From: Montifringilla adamsi
Lineage: Eukaryota; Chordata; Aves; Passeriformes; Passeridae
Assembly (NCBI GenBank): GCA_017590115.1
Contig: JAGGNK010006559.1
Span: forward strand, 741,231-805,230
DNA length: 64,000 nt
Reading direction: 5' to 3'
Notes under the pieces: model-generated
Told to the model about the DNA's origin: nothing
Seen by the model: the letters and a program-made list of their open reading frames with translations, nothing else
Database searches by the model: none
Part shown: one piece after another, positions 1 through 10,900 of the stretch
Layout of the letters: each line of letters begins with the position of its first letter
Numbering within the stretch: position 1 is the first letter of the stretch
Position numbers and translations under genes: made by a program

Positions 1-1724
1 CACTGACAGCAGCGGGAGCAGAGTGCACAAGAGCAGCTCCAGTGGGACCAGCACAGCCTTTACCAGAGTTGGAAAGTTTCTGCCAAACCTCCCTGGGCAC
101 CAGTGGATTGTGGCAGCCAGGACCCTCCTCCAGCCACTGCCTGTGCCAAGGCAAAGCAGGAGCCAGGGCAAAGGCAGCAGTGCCCGCCCCAGCACCCGTT
201 GGCTGCCACAGAGCCAGGCCAACAGCAGGGCAGCACCTTGCCGTGTCCCCAGCTGCCCTGGGGCCCCCCTAATCCTCCAGCCCCTCAGCCAGGCTCTGGA
301 GCTCCTTGGCTGGAGGAGTCTTGTTGTTTTTCTTCGTGGCTGTGTCCCCCACCCAGAGTCACTCGCAGATTTTCACTCAAAAGAAAGAGACGCTGGCAGG
401 TCCAGTGTATGGAGCTGGCAGGGGAACCCCTCCGTGGGCTCTTTGGCCCTTGCTGGGAGGGTTGGCCCAGAGCAGGGTGAATGTGGAGCCCGGAGCAGGA
501 GCCACCAGCCTGTCCAGCACCATTCCCCAGCTCAGCCCCAGCCCCAGCCGCCTCCGCCCCAGGAGAGCCCGAGCCCAGCCCGGCAGCTCCTCACCCCCTC
601 CCCAGGGCACGTCACACCCCTCGGCTCTGCCCTTCCCCTCGCTGCTGCCTTTTGGCAAATCACGCACCTTTTCCTCCCCAAAGAGGCTCTTTCCTGCAGG
701 GGCTGTGGCTCCGTGGAGCTGCCCGGAGCCTTGGCCCTGCCTCTGGCCCCTCCAGCAGCACGGGGAGCCTCTCTGCCTCCCCAGCCCCCCAGTCACTTCA
801 CCCCAATTCCCACAACATCCCCGCATCCCTGCTGGTGCCCCCTGCTCAGTTCCAGCCCCAGAGCCCACCGTGAGCCCAGGACACCCCCAGCCCACCTCTC
901 GCCAGTGCCCCACGGCCTCTGGGGGCTCCCAGGTGGGAGCCAGGCAGTGCTGAGAGGGACCTGTTGAGCAGCCGTGGTGTCAGTGGCCGCTGGCGAGTGG
1001 ATCGCTGCAGGGTGAGGAGCCCACCAGGAGCAGAGGGTGGCTGACCCCGAGCTGTCTGGAGGAACAGCCAGTGCCAAACCCAGGCAGCTGCTGGGGTGTT
1101 CACCATGGTGGGCACTAGAGCCACGGGAGGGAAGGAAAGGCCTGGGTGAGACAGGGCCAGCGCTGGCTTCCAGCACCTCGAGCAGCCCCCCAGCCCTGTG
1201 CCATCCTGGCAGCAGCTGCTGGCGTCCCCAAAGGGGCAAAACCAGCAGGCGGGTAGGACAGCCCGTGGCCACAAGCCCCTAGTGGCCTCTGCCTGTTCCG
1301 TCCTTCCCCCACCCGCCCGGCTCCAAGCTCCCAGCGACCGGTCAGGGCCCCACCGCAGCACACAAAGGATGAGGCCGGGCTCCGAGAGTGTCCGTCTGTC
1401 CAGACTTCTCCGCTGGGACCCGGCTCACGAGGATCCCCCGGCCACAGCCGGTTCCCCCGGCAGGGGCTGGGGGTGCAGTGCAGGGAGGGGTCCGCAGCTC
1501 TTTCCACCCACTCACCCCACCACACGCAGCAGCAACAACAGGTTCAAAACACAAAAATAAACGCCCTCCCCACCCCCCGCTTCCTGCACCGCTGCCAGCC
1601 CCGACACCCCTCGCACCCTCCGCACCCCCGCACCCGCACCGGGGCCTCTGCTGCTGCCCCCCGGGCCGGCCCTCCGGTACCGGGGAGGGGCCGCACCTGC
1701 TGAGCGGCACCGGGGGGAAGGAGG
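1..1724. other. GC-rich intergenic sequence, no gene recognised
   Basis: Open frames on both strands are long only because the sequence is GC-rich and poor in stop codons. Their conceptual products are Pro/Ser/Gly-rich, with no family motif and no sensible exon borders. In human the neighbour on this side of PRSS57 is PALM, transcribed away from PRSS57. Paralemmin-like coiled-coil or CaaX-end sequence is not visible here, so any PALM ortholog would lie left of the window or be represented only by non-coding 5' sequence. Confidence 0.6.
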
Positions 1725-2090
1725 CCCCGGAATCGGGGTCCCGAGCCCCGGAACCGAGGGGATGGGAGCCCCCGGTACTGGGGTCCTGAGCTCCAGTATC
1801 TGGCGGGATGTGAGCCCTCTGTTTTGGGGTCACAAGAACGGGGGGAGGGGGGGGGGGGATGCGAGCTCCACCCCCGGTTTTGGGGTCCCAAGCCTCAGCA
1901 TAGGGGGATAAAAACCTCTAGTACTGGAGTCCTGAATCCCCGGAATCAGGGGGATGCGAGCCCCCGGTTTTGGGGTGCTGAGTGCCCAGGAGCAGGGGGA
2001 TACGAGACCCCAGGTTCGGACTCCCCAGCCCCGGCATCGGGGGCGTACGAGCCCCCGGTACGAGCTCCGTGAGCCGGCGGAGCGAGCTTC
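1725..2090. repeat. Degenerate ~45-bp minisatellite
   Basis: About seven to eight diverged copies of a ~45-bp unit. Each copy carries the elements GGGGATGCGAGCCCCCGG, then a TTTTGGGGT-like block, then a CCTGAG/CCCGAGCCCCGG block. Clear copies begin near 1765, 1811, 1860, 1945, 1996 and 2050. The array merges on its right into a CpG-rich stretch. It is not protein-coding: the repeat opens several frames at once. Confidence 0.8.
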
Positions 2091-3130
2091 CCGCAGCCCC
2101 GGCGCGGGGGTCCCGAGCCCCGGCCCCCGCTTGTCCCGGCGCTCAGGGCCCGGCGGGCGGCGGCATCCCCGGCGGGGCTGCGGGATGCGCAGGGATGTCG
2201 GGACCGCGCCGGTGCTCCCGCCTCCCTCCCGCACAGCTCCGTCTGCCGGGCGCGCCCCGCCACTGCCGCCGCCCATCATCCGGCCTCGGGGCGCGCCGGG
2301 CTTGCATCTGCTCCTGGGGTCCCAGCTGGGTCCCGGCCCGCCGCCTCCCACCCAACCTCGGGGGTCCCCGGAGCTGTGGCAGCTGCTGGGGGGTCCCGAA
2401 GCGGGTCCTGGCTGTGCAGTGCCCGGTGCGAGGCGGGTTGGAGGGGCTGCATTCAGAGCCCCTCCAAGAACGCAGCTTCTGGCAGTGTGTGACCCCCTCC
2501 TGTGTGTGCAGCCACTCCGCCCTGCCCCACTCCAGGAACCAGCGACTCTTTGCTCCCCCTTTCCGCTCCCCCATTTCCCAACCCAACGGCCACAATGGGC
2601 AAACTGCCGCAGGAAGCCCCAAGCCACCCTCCGTTGGGAAATCTGCCCGCTGCTGGGTGAGAACTCTGCTCTTGGCCCCACAGCAAGCTGGGCTCTGCAG
2701 TGAGGGTCAACATATCCCCCCACCCCCCTGCCCCCCACCCCCCGCACCCCTTTTTGCGTTCCAGGTCAATGCAGAACAGAGGGAGGAAACTGCCCCTCTG
2801 CCCACAGCATCATCCCAGAGCCACCGGGGTCTGGAGGGGCTGAAAGAGGCATCGGATGGGAGCACAGCACAGTCCCTGTGTCACCCACAGCAGTCCCGGG
2901 GACACTGTCGAGTCTGAAAGATGTCCTGGGGCCCCGCTGCTGCCACCTCCCTGCGGAGAGGGGTTTCATCCCAGGCACAAGGGGAGTCAGGGCTGGGAAG
3001 CTGCTCTGCTCATCTCCCATTCCGGGGGAAGCTGCACGGAGCTCCCCGACCCCTGAATTGCACAAAGCAGCAACACGCGGAGGAGGAAGCAGGAGGGAAA
3101 TACCCGCCCCCACCCCAAGGCTCAGCCCCT
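2091..3130. other. CpG-rich then ordinary intergenic sequence upstream of PRSS57
   Basis: 2090-2330 is dense in CpG and contains GCGCGCC-like clusters, so it could be part of a CpG-island promoter for the gene further left. 2700-2765 is a C-rich run. No exon with family similarity was found. The segment ends at the PRSS57 promoter. Confidence 0.5.
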
Positions 3131-3136
3131 GGACGG

Positions 3137-3143
3137 ATTTAAG
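3137..3143 (+). promoter_or_regulatory. PRSS57: TATA-like box of PRSS57
   Basis: ATTTAAG lies about 60 bases before the PRSS57 start codon. It would place transcription initiation near 3165 with a short 5'UTR of some 30-35 bases, as is common for granulocyte protease genes. The match is only approximate. Confidence 0.4.
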
Positions 3144-3198
3144 CACCCCCACCCCGAGCAGCCCCAGCGGTGGTGGCAGTGGCCCTGTCTGTGCCACC

Positions 3199-4936
3199 AT
3201 GGTCACAGCTGGGCTCTTCATCCTCAGCCTGGGAGGCTCCATCCTGCTGCCAGCTCTGGCCTCGGCAGGTAATGAGAGAACGGGGGTACCAGGGCACATC
3301 CCCAGGGTGGGAGATGGGAACCCTGGACTCCAACCATCACCTGCACCCACCAGGCACCCAGGGGAGCCAGATCATCGGGGGAAAGGCAGCAGCACCCCAT
3401 TCCCGGCCCTTCATGGCCTCCATCCAGATGGACGGGGAGCACGTCTGCGGGGGCTTCCTGGTGTGGCCCAAGTGGGTGATGACAGCTGCCCACTGCTTCA
3501 TTCCCAGGTGAGCCTTGTCCCCACGTGGGACACGTGCCCCTGGACATGGTGTGGCCCCTTCTAACCAATAACCCCGTCCCAAGGGTTAAGCTTCCCACCT
3601 CCCCCTTGAGTCCCCCTTGAATCCCCCCCTCCCCGATGGCCACCAGCCACAGCAGCGCCCTCTGAGCCCCGCCTTGCCACAGGCGCAGCCCCTCGGTGCG
3701 GGTGGTGCTGGGGGCCCAGCGGCTGCAGGAGCCCGAGGAGTCCCAGCAGATCTTCAGCGTGGTCGAGTCCATCGCCCACCCGCTCTACAACCTCCGCGCT
3801 GCGGACAACGACATCCGCCTGCTCCGGGTGAGTCTGTGCTGGGCAGTGGGGTACTCCACAGCCCTGGGGTGTGAGAGGGAGCTGGGGTGCCCCACTGCCC
3901 CAGGACACCGGGAGGGAGCTGGGGTGCCCCACAGCCCCAGGGCACCGGGAGGAGGTGGGGTGCCTCACTGCCCCAGGACACCGGGAGGGAGCTGGGGTGC
4001 CCCACAGCCCCAGGGCACTGGGAGGAGGTTGAGTGGCCATGACCCCAGGGCACCGGGAGGAGGTTGGGTGTCCAGGGCACCGGGAGGAGGTGGGGTGCCC
4101 CACGAGGGACCGAGCCGACACTAGATGTCAGTGCTTCTCCGGAGAAGCAGGACCGCGCCATGGGGTGTGATGGAGGCACTGAGGACACACCGACTCTGTC
4201 CGGGTCTGCGGCTCCCGGGCAGCCAAGTCTCTACAGCAGACTGGGACCAGTGCAAAGGGGCTGACAGGGAGGGGCCCAGCCTCTCTAGAGGGAAGGGCAG
4301 GGCTGGGGGGGTCAGCAGGAGCGCTGAGCCGGGGTTGGAGGGAGAACCAGGCAGGAGCAGCTGGGGGGCTCTGCCCCAGCAGCAAAGCCACCCACACCCT
4401 CGCTGCCCCCCAGCTGAACAGGTCAGCCACGCTGAACAAGTACGTGAAGAGGATCCGCCTGCCCTCCCCACACATCGACCTGAAACCCGGCACTGTCTGC
4501 TCCGTGATGGGCTGGGGGGACACCTCCAACTTTGGAGACCAGCCCACGGAGCTGATGGAGACCAACACCACCATCGTCAAGAGGAACCTCTGCCGGACGC
4601 TGTGGAGGGGCAAGGTCTCGGCCAACATGCTGTGCGGGGCCAGCCGCAACACCACGCTGCAGGGAGTCTGTACCGTGAGTGCAGTCCCGCCCCCTGCCCC
4701 ACGCTGTCCCACTCTGGGAGACCCTCACATCTCCCTCCCACCCCCTCATTCTGCAGGGTGACTCCGGGGGACCCCTGGTCTTCAAGGACAAGGTTCATGG
4801 CATCGTCTCTTTCTCTGGGGAGAGATGTGGGGACCGCCGGTTCCCTGATATCTACACCAAGATCTCCAACTACATTGACTGGGTGCATCACGTTGTGCAA
4901 AGGTTCCGCCCTCGGGAGGGGTGGCTGAATCCCTAG
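3199..4936 (+). CDS. PRSS57: Serine protease 57 (neutrophil serine protease 4-like)
   Basis: Chymotrypsin-fold serine protease, 269 residues, in five coding exons: 3199-3268, 3354-3507, 3683-3827, 4414-4674 and 4757-4936. All introns are GT-AG and the phases close. The ATG is followed by a hydrophobic signal peptide (MVTAGLFILSLG...), a short propeptide and the mature end IIGGK. The catalytic triad is visible: His in TAAHC (exon 2), Asp in ADNDI (exon 3) and Ser in GDSGGP (exon 5). Pocket residues read Gly at 189, Ser at 216 and Asp at 226 (chymotrypsin numbering), with VSFSG...CGD. This is the pattern of PRSS57 (Arg-preferring NSP4) rather than granzyme M or elastase. Position next to FSTL3 supports the same call. 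Oddity: the usual Cys201 is Phe (PLVF), leaving Cys136 without its partner. The protein is probably stored in granules and secreted. Alternative: another granule protease of the same cluster. Confidence 0.9.
3879..4105 (+). repeat. ~37-bp minisatellite in PRSS57 intron 3
   Basis: Five to six copies of a unit with the blocks GCTGGGGTGCCCCAC, a GCCCCAGG(G/A)CACC block and GGGAGG(GAG/AGG), with some shortened copies towards the right end. The array lies wholly inside intron 3 (3828-4413), well away from both splice sites. Confidence 0.85.
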
Positions 4937-5180
4937 GGTGGCTGGGAGTCCTGGGGGCAGGCAGGCTGTGGGAAGTGGGGCTGAGATGTCTCACAGGAGG
5001 GGAGAAGAGGGCCAGAACTTCCTCCAGCTCTGGAGGCGCTGGGAGCTGATGCTCGGGGTTTCTTGACCCAGGTCAAGGCTGGAGCCCCTCTCTGCCCATT
5101 GGCAAGGGGTGTTATGTACCCCCTAGGCTACACCAAAAGCCCCCATACATCCTCCTGCTGTGGCAAAATTTACATTCCTC

Positions 5181-5186
5181 AATAAA
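5181..5186 (+). terminator. PRSS57: PRSS57 polyadenylation signal
   Basis: Canonical AATAAA 245 bases after the PRSS57 stop codon, followed by a GT-rich stretch (GTGTTTTGGTT) about 30 bases downstream. This gives a 3'UTR of roughly 0.27 kb. Confidence 0.8.
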
Positions 5187-6384
5187 CCCTCAGTCCCCAT
5201 CCCACTGCTCTCCCTGTGTTTTGGTTCCCCTGACTTGTCCTGGGCATGTGTGGATGGAGCAGGGGATGCAGGAGGGAGGGGAGTGCAGGCCGTGCCCCAG
5301 AGGAGCCAGGATCTGCATCCAGGTGCTGCCACCCCAGCAGCATCCCCAGCTGCCTTCCCGCCGGGGTGTGGCTCCCCATCCCGTCCCAGCCCGTCTCATC
5401 CCGTCCCGCCGCATCCTGTTCCATCCCGTCCCACACCGCACCCTCCCCACCGCGCGACGTGATCCCCCAAAGAGGGGGAACCACAGACACCCCCCGGGGG
5501 CAGGCGGGCTCCCAGCTGCGCCGGGCTGGCCGAGCCCGCAGGGATCCCGTCGGGAGCCTCGCCCGCCTCCCCCGCGCACCCACGGGCGCTCGCCTCGCCG
5601 GAGCTGGGTGCCTGCAGTGGCCGGAGAGTGTGCCGAGCCGCTGCTGGCTCTCAGCTGAGACACGTGTGTGGCTCTGCCCGGTGTCTCCGGGGACAGACCC
5701 AGACATTCCCTGCTCCTGGCTGTTTGTTTTATCGGCGAATTGCTGGCACAAATTGCCGCGGCTGCTGCAGGGCCTTGCGCGGGGTCGGGAGATGCAAGCC
5801 GCAGGCATCGGTGGCTTTGGGGACATCCAGCAGAGGACAGATCCCTGCCAGGCTGCCAGCTTCCAAAGAAGTCCCAAATCCCAGTGGGGTGCTGGCAGTG
5901 ACAGCGTGGGGCAGAGACCCCCTGGAATGCCGGGACAGCGCTGCCAGCCCGAGGGCATCCGCGCTGGCAGGGAGCCTGGAGAGCCGGCGCCTGTCCCGGC
6001 TTGTCCCAGACCACCCAAAAACCGGTGGGAAGGCGGCGCCTGACTCACAGCCGTGTTTTGGAAGCTGAAATCTCCCGCTCATCACAGGAGCTGCCGTTGC
6101 CGCCGCAGCCCGTGCCCGCGGGCTCGGCACGGAGCCACCCGCCAGCCGCTCCGGGGCCAGACCCTGCGGCGGGGCGGGCAGGACCGGCAGCTGCCGTGGG
6201 CAGGAAGCGCTGCCGGCGGCCGTGGAGGAACCCAGGCCACACACCACCGCCTGTGGTGGCACCTAGAAAGGCATGGGCAGTGTTTTGAGAACTCCTGGAC
6301 ACCCACCCCCAAAAGGAGGGGGATGCTGCTGAGCTGGGCGAGCAGAGAGGGGCTGTAGCAGAACCCCCCACGCCCACCCTGGGT
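5187..6384. other. Intergenic sequence between PRSS57 and the FSTL3 3' end
   Basis: No gene recognised. 5376-5436 is a short imperfect tandem run of CCCGTCTCAT/CCCGTCCC units. The remainder is moderately GC-rich with uninformative open frames. PRSS57 and FSTL3 are convergent, so no promoter is required here. Confidence 0.6.
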
Positions 6385-6436
6385 TATGTGAGATGTCTTT
6401 TCCAACCTAAATGGTTCATGGATTCTCTGTGATGCG
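6385..6436 (+). mobile_element. CR1-type LINE 3' end relic
   Basis: The string CTTTTCCAACCTAAATGGTT followed by ATGGATTCTCTGTGATGC is the hallmark 3' tail of avian CR1 retrotransposons, which end in ATTCTATGATTCTATGA-like octamers. Only the last ~50 bases are recognisable. The copy is 5'-truncated, as most CR1 copies are. It supports an avian or other sauropsid source. Confidence 0.75.
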
Positions 6437-6887
6437 CTGCCGGGCTGGTGATGGCTCCGGTGGGATTGGCCAGGGGTCGGGGGCTGTGCCATGCCAGCTC
6501 CCGGCACAGAGGATGCGAGCCAGGGGGATCCGGCAGCAGTTCCTGTGGAGCTCAGCACGCCAAGCCGCAGGCTGCTGCCCGGGAAACATCCCACATCGGG
6601 ACCCAATTACCGGCAGGAATTGTTTTGTGAAATACCAAACCCTCATGCCACGGCCCGAGATTGGGAACAGATTTATCTGCCGAGCGGGTTTGCTCTTCCC
6701 TGCTCTCCCCTTCCCTCCCACTGCACGGAGCAGCCTCGGCTGGGCTGGAAAACCCCAGCATGGAGCTGGAGCAGAGGGGATGCAGCTCTCCACATCCCCA
6801 AAACCCTGGTGTGGATGCACAGCCACAAGGAGAACAAGGTTTCCAGCGACCCCAGAACCCGCCAACAAAACCGGACACGCAGCACTG

Positions 6888-6893
6888 TTTATT
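6888..6893 (-). terminator. FSTL3: FSTL3 polyadenylation signal
   Basis: AATAAA on the minus strand (TTTATT as given), 1.06 kb beyond the FSTL3 stop codon. The 3'UTR between (about 6870-7950) contains AT-rich stretches at 7020-7065, 7460-7500 and 7850-7905, including a TA dinucleotide run. AU-rich 3'UTR sequence of this kind can affect mRNA stability. Confidence 0.7.
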
Positions 6894-7950
6894 CTGGTTT
6901 TTAATTGTAATCCAAATCATAACACAACCGTAAAATGCCCCAACAATATGGAATAGGGAATGTGGATGTTCCCAAAGCATCTACCTCAGGGGTCAGAACC
7001 CAGTCATACAAAAATAGAAAATAAGGTATTTTTATATATAATATATATATGATATTTATATAAAGTCAAGAGCTTTTTGGTGTCAGAGCTGAGCTGGTAT
7101 TTACACAGGTGACAAAGGAAGAAATGAGAGAAGGAGTAAAAATAAATACAGGTGTGGGCAGAGCAGGGGGTGCGGGGCCATGGGGGGGTGTCCTGGGGGG
7201 GGACAGGGCCAGCTCCCCCCGCAGCCCAGGCTGTGCCCAAAGCTGTTCTGGCAGGCAGGGATTAGGAGGGCTGGGGGCAGCTGCCGTGGGTGATGGGCAT
7301 GGTTGTGCCCCCCAGCCAGGGCTGCCACTGCACCAGCCCTCCGGGCACCGGCGTCGCCTCCAAAGGTGGTGGGAGCCTGGTCTGAACGGGCCTAGGAAAA
7401 CCTAAACTGAAATCCATTTGAACACACACATGCTGAAACTTTAAGAGACAATAACATACCTATGTTTATATATATATATATATAAAAATATATATCTATC
7501 TCTCTCCAATCTGATGCAGCGTGCACTGCCTTTCCTGCCACTGGCAGCTGGGGCCGAGCCCCTCGGGGAAGGCGAAAGTGCAGATTCCCTCTAGACCTCG
7601 AGGTCCTGGCCAGAAACGTCAGCAGAGTACCGAGAATTAATCCAAAAATAAATAGGCCCAGGGCTGCCGGCCAAGGACACGTGGGGGGGGCCCACGGACA
7701 CCCCTCCACACCGCGCTGGCAGCAGGGGAGAGCACTGACCACTCTGCCTGGGCACCTCGGCCTGGCTCCAGCCCTGAGCCCCCTCCCCTGCTCCCTGGCC
7801 GGCAGGATGGGAATCGAGCCCCCTGCGACTGCTTAACATACACAGGGATAAATAAGGATCTTTTTTATCTTAATAAATATCAGGTATATGGTTTGTACAA
7901 TATACACATAATGCCCCTGTCTCCCAGCTCCGCCTCGGCCGAGGGACGAT

Positions 7951-10900
7951 TCACACATAGTTCTCCTCCACGCTGTCCGTCTCTGCGGAGAATTTGGCCG
8001 CAGCTGGAAACAGAGGGAAACGGTGAGGGGGGTGTGAGGGGCGAGCAGGCGCTGGGGGTCCGTGCCCGCTGCCCCCTGCCCCTCCCTGCTCACCTGAGCA
8101 GCTGCCGTAGTGGCGCACGCCGATGGAGCGGCCGCGGTGGCAGGTGGCTCGCCGCAGGTGGCACGCCGAGGGGTAGGTGACGTTGTTGTTGCCACAGAGG
8201 GCGTGGTCCAGGCTGGTGGGCTCAGGGCAGGGGGCTGTGCGGCACATCACGCAGTGGGCACTGCCCGTCTGGTCCACCACGCAGGTGTGTGTGCCAGGAC
8301 ACACCACGCTGGAGCAGGACTCTGCAGGGAAGCACAGCGTTGGAGTGACCCCGGGGACGGCTATGCCCTTCCCACGGCTACTTCACCCCGGGCAGGCTTT
8401 GGGCATCACCCCAGGGAAACCCAGTCCCTTCCCTCCTTTTACTATCAGGGGACAAAGCAGAGCCAGAGGGTCCTGATCTCCCCATCGGTGCTGTTCCCAA
8501 GGGCAGGGGCTGGCAGGGGCCGGCATCCTGAGCGCAAGGGAGCTCATGACCTTGAGTCCCCAGGCTCAGCCCTGGCCAGAGCTTTGCCAGGCGGGAGGAG
8601 CCGAGGCCCAGCTGCAGCAGCGCAGCGCGGGGCTGAGCCCGCTCGGCGCAGCGGGACCTGGCTGGGCCAGCGGCCGCACGCAGGTGCCTTGGCAGGGAAG
8701 CAGCAGCCACTGCGGCCAGGCTGGCAGCTGCCGTGCTGGCCCCGGCAAGAGGGAAGGGCAGGGTCACCCTGGAGCAGACCCAGCGCTGGAATGAGGGCGC
8801 ACGGGGGTGGAGGGAGCCTGAGCAGCAGGATCAGGCCCTGCACAGGGCTCTGCTGGGGAGGGTGGAGGCTCATGCACCCCCATTGTCCTTCCACCCTCCT
8901 CTCTTTCCCTGATGGATTGGAAGACTTGGCATCTGCAGCTCCCAACTCCCATTTCTTGCCCCACGTTTCCCTGCGCAGCCCAGAGCTCGACAGGCAAAGC
9001 CTTCCAGAAAGGAGGGCTGGAAAAATAACCATAATCCTTCTGACAGCTCTTGGCAGGGCTGGGTGGATCGCTGCACTCTTTACAAAAGAGGAAAAAAAAG
9101 GGGCTTGACGTTTGTAAATGACATTTTAGGGACTGTTACTGCTCAGCCTGAGGCAAGGCCAAACCCCGTTGCACCAACAAGCTGCAATGTCCCCTCAAGG
9201 GGCAGCGAGACCCATGTCATGCAGGGCCCTGTACAGGACAGACCCTCCCTCCTTGTACCACAGGGAATGAGGACAGGACAGGGACAGGATGGGGACGGGA
9301 CACAGTGGGGTAGGGGCACGACTACACCTACTTTTGCATTTGCCCTGGTACATCACTTCGAGGTCGGGATGGTCTCTGCACTTGGCTGTCAGCAGGTCAC
9401 ACTCGTCCCGGTAGGTGTACCCATCAGAGCCACAGACCTGCAGCTTGCGGGGCAGGCTGGAGCAGTCGGGGGCACAGGCACACTGGGGACGCCCGTGCTT
9501 CATCTTGCAGACCTTGTCGGGGCCGCACACCACCCCCTCGCAGCTCTCTGGGGACAGAGGGCAGCGGCGCGTCAGTGACCGCCTGTCACCCACCAGGGAA
9601 GTCTCCGTCCTGCCCAGCCCCACAATGTGACACCAAGCGGGACAGGGTGTCGCCCTCGTGGTCCCAAACGCCCCCTGGGACACGGCAGGCGTGCTGACGC
9701 CGAGCTGTCCCAGCAGCATCTGGATCTGCTCAGCCCCGGCGAGGAGCAGGTCGTTGGCTGCGGCTCCACGCAATCCTGCAGTGCTCACCCCAGCCGGAGC
9801 CCCGCTCAGCACCAGCTCACTCCTTCCCATCTATTTATTCTTTGGAAGGAGACATTTCATTTTCTTGTGCAATGGAAAAATCTATCTCCACAAGGCCTCA
9901 GTTCCTCCAGAAGGAGCCGTGCTCCGCGAGTTGTCGGGGCGATGGGGAATGCCGCTCCCGGCAGACAATGCCCGGCCCTGTCTCGCTCCGTGACTGGAAC
10001 ACAAGAGCGGGAGGCAGCAGCCAGCGCCCGTCCCCAGACAGGCAGATGCTTTGTCCCCCCAGGTCACCTCCCGGCCAGCGCGGGGGCCAGGTTCAAGGGG
10101 TTCTGCCAGTGCCCCAGGACCGTGCCCACGCCGGCGGGGATGGAGTGGGGCTGCCAGCTCCAAGCAGGGGCCCATGCTGCTGTCCAGGGACACTGGTGGC
10201 TCTGCAAGGACAGGCAAAGGGGTGAGCAGCAGGGATTCTCCTTTGGACTCCCCTTTTTCACCTAAAGCTCACCCAAAAAACGCCCCCATAGCTCCCAGGA
10301 CACAGGCACCGCTGGGACCCAGCTGCGCCCACCAAGAGGAATGCAGGGCAGGACCAAAAGGCTTCCCAAAATGGGGATTCACCCCGGGCAGGACGGATCC
10401 CCACAGACAGGGTGTGTGCTGGGAGCTCTGGGAGGCACAGAGGGGGATTTCCCTGTGGGAGATGGGCCACCTCAGGAGATATGGAGGAGGAGGAGGGGGA
10501 GAAAGAGGAGGATGAGGAGAAGAAGAAGGAAGGAGGGGAAATTCCCTGTCTGCTTGGCCCAGCTGTCACTGGGGGAAATTCCCTGCTGGGAAACACTTTC
10601 CCATTTTGCTCCCTGATTTCTATAGCTGGGGCATGTCCCAGGGAAGAGAAGGCTGAGACTGGGGGACCCCAGGAGAGAGCAGGGCAGCTCCGTGTCCCAG
10701 GGCTGCCAGAGCAAACAAGACCCTATCACCCTCCACTCTGAGATGTTGCCAGCAGTGCAGAATCCAACCATCCAGACTATCCCAGCAAGGGATAGTTGGA
10801 GCAGTTGGAAAATCCGCCTGTGACCCCAACCCTGCAGCCTGGCTTCCCCCTGCGCTGGGTCCTTCGGGGGGACACTGTGTCCCCAGCAGCTGGAGCCAGG

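Noticed and set aside
23..967. 315-codon open frame on the plus strand at the left edge
   Set aside because: Pro/Ser-rich, low-complexity product in GC-rich DNA with competing long frames on both strands; no domain or ortholog recognised.
3199..4936. Granzyme M as identity of the protease
   Set aside because: GZMM also lies in this human region but on the far side of HCN2; the pocket residues, VSFSG-CGD segment and position next to FSTL3 favour PRSS57.
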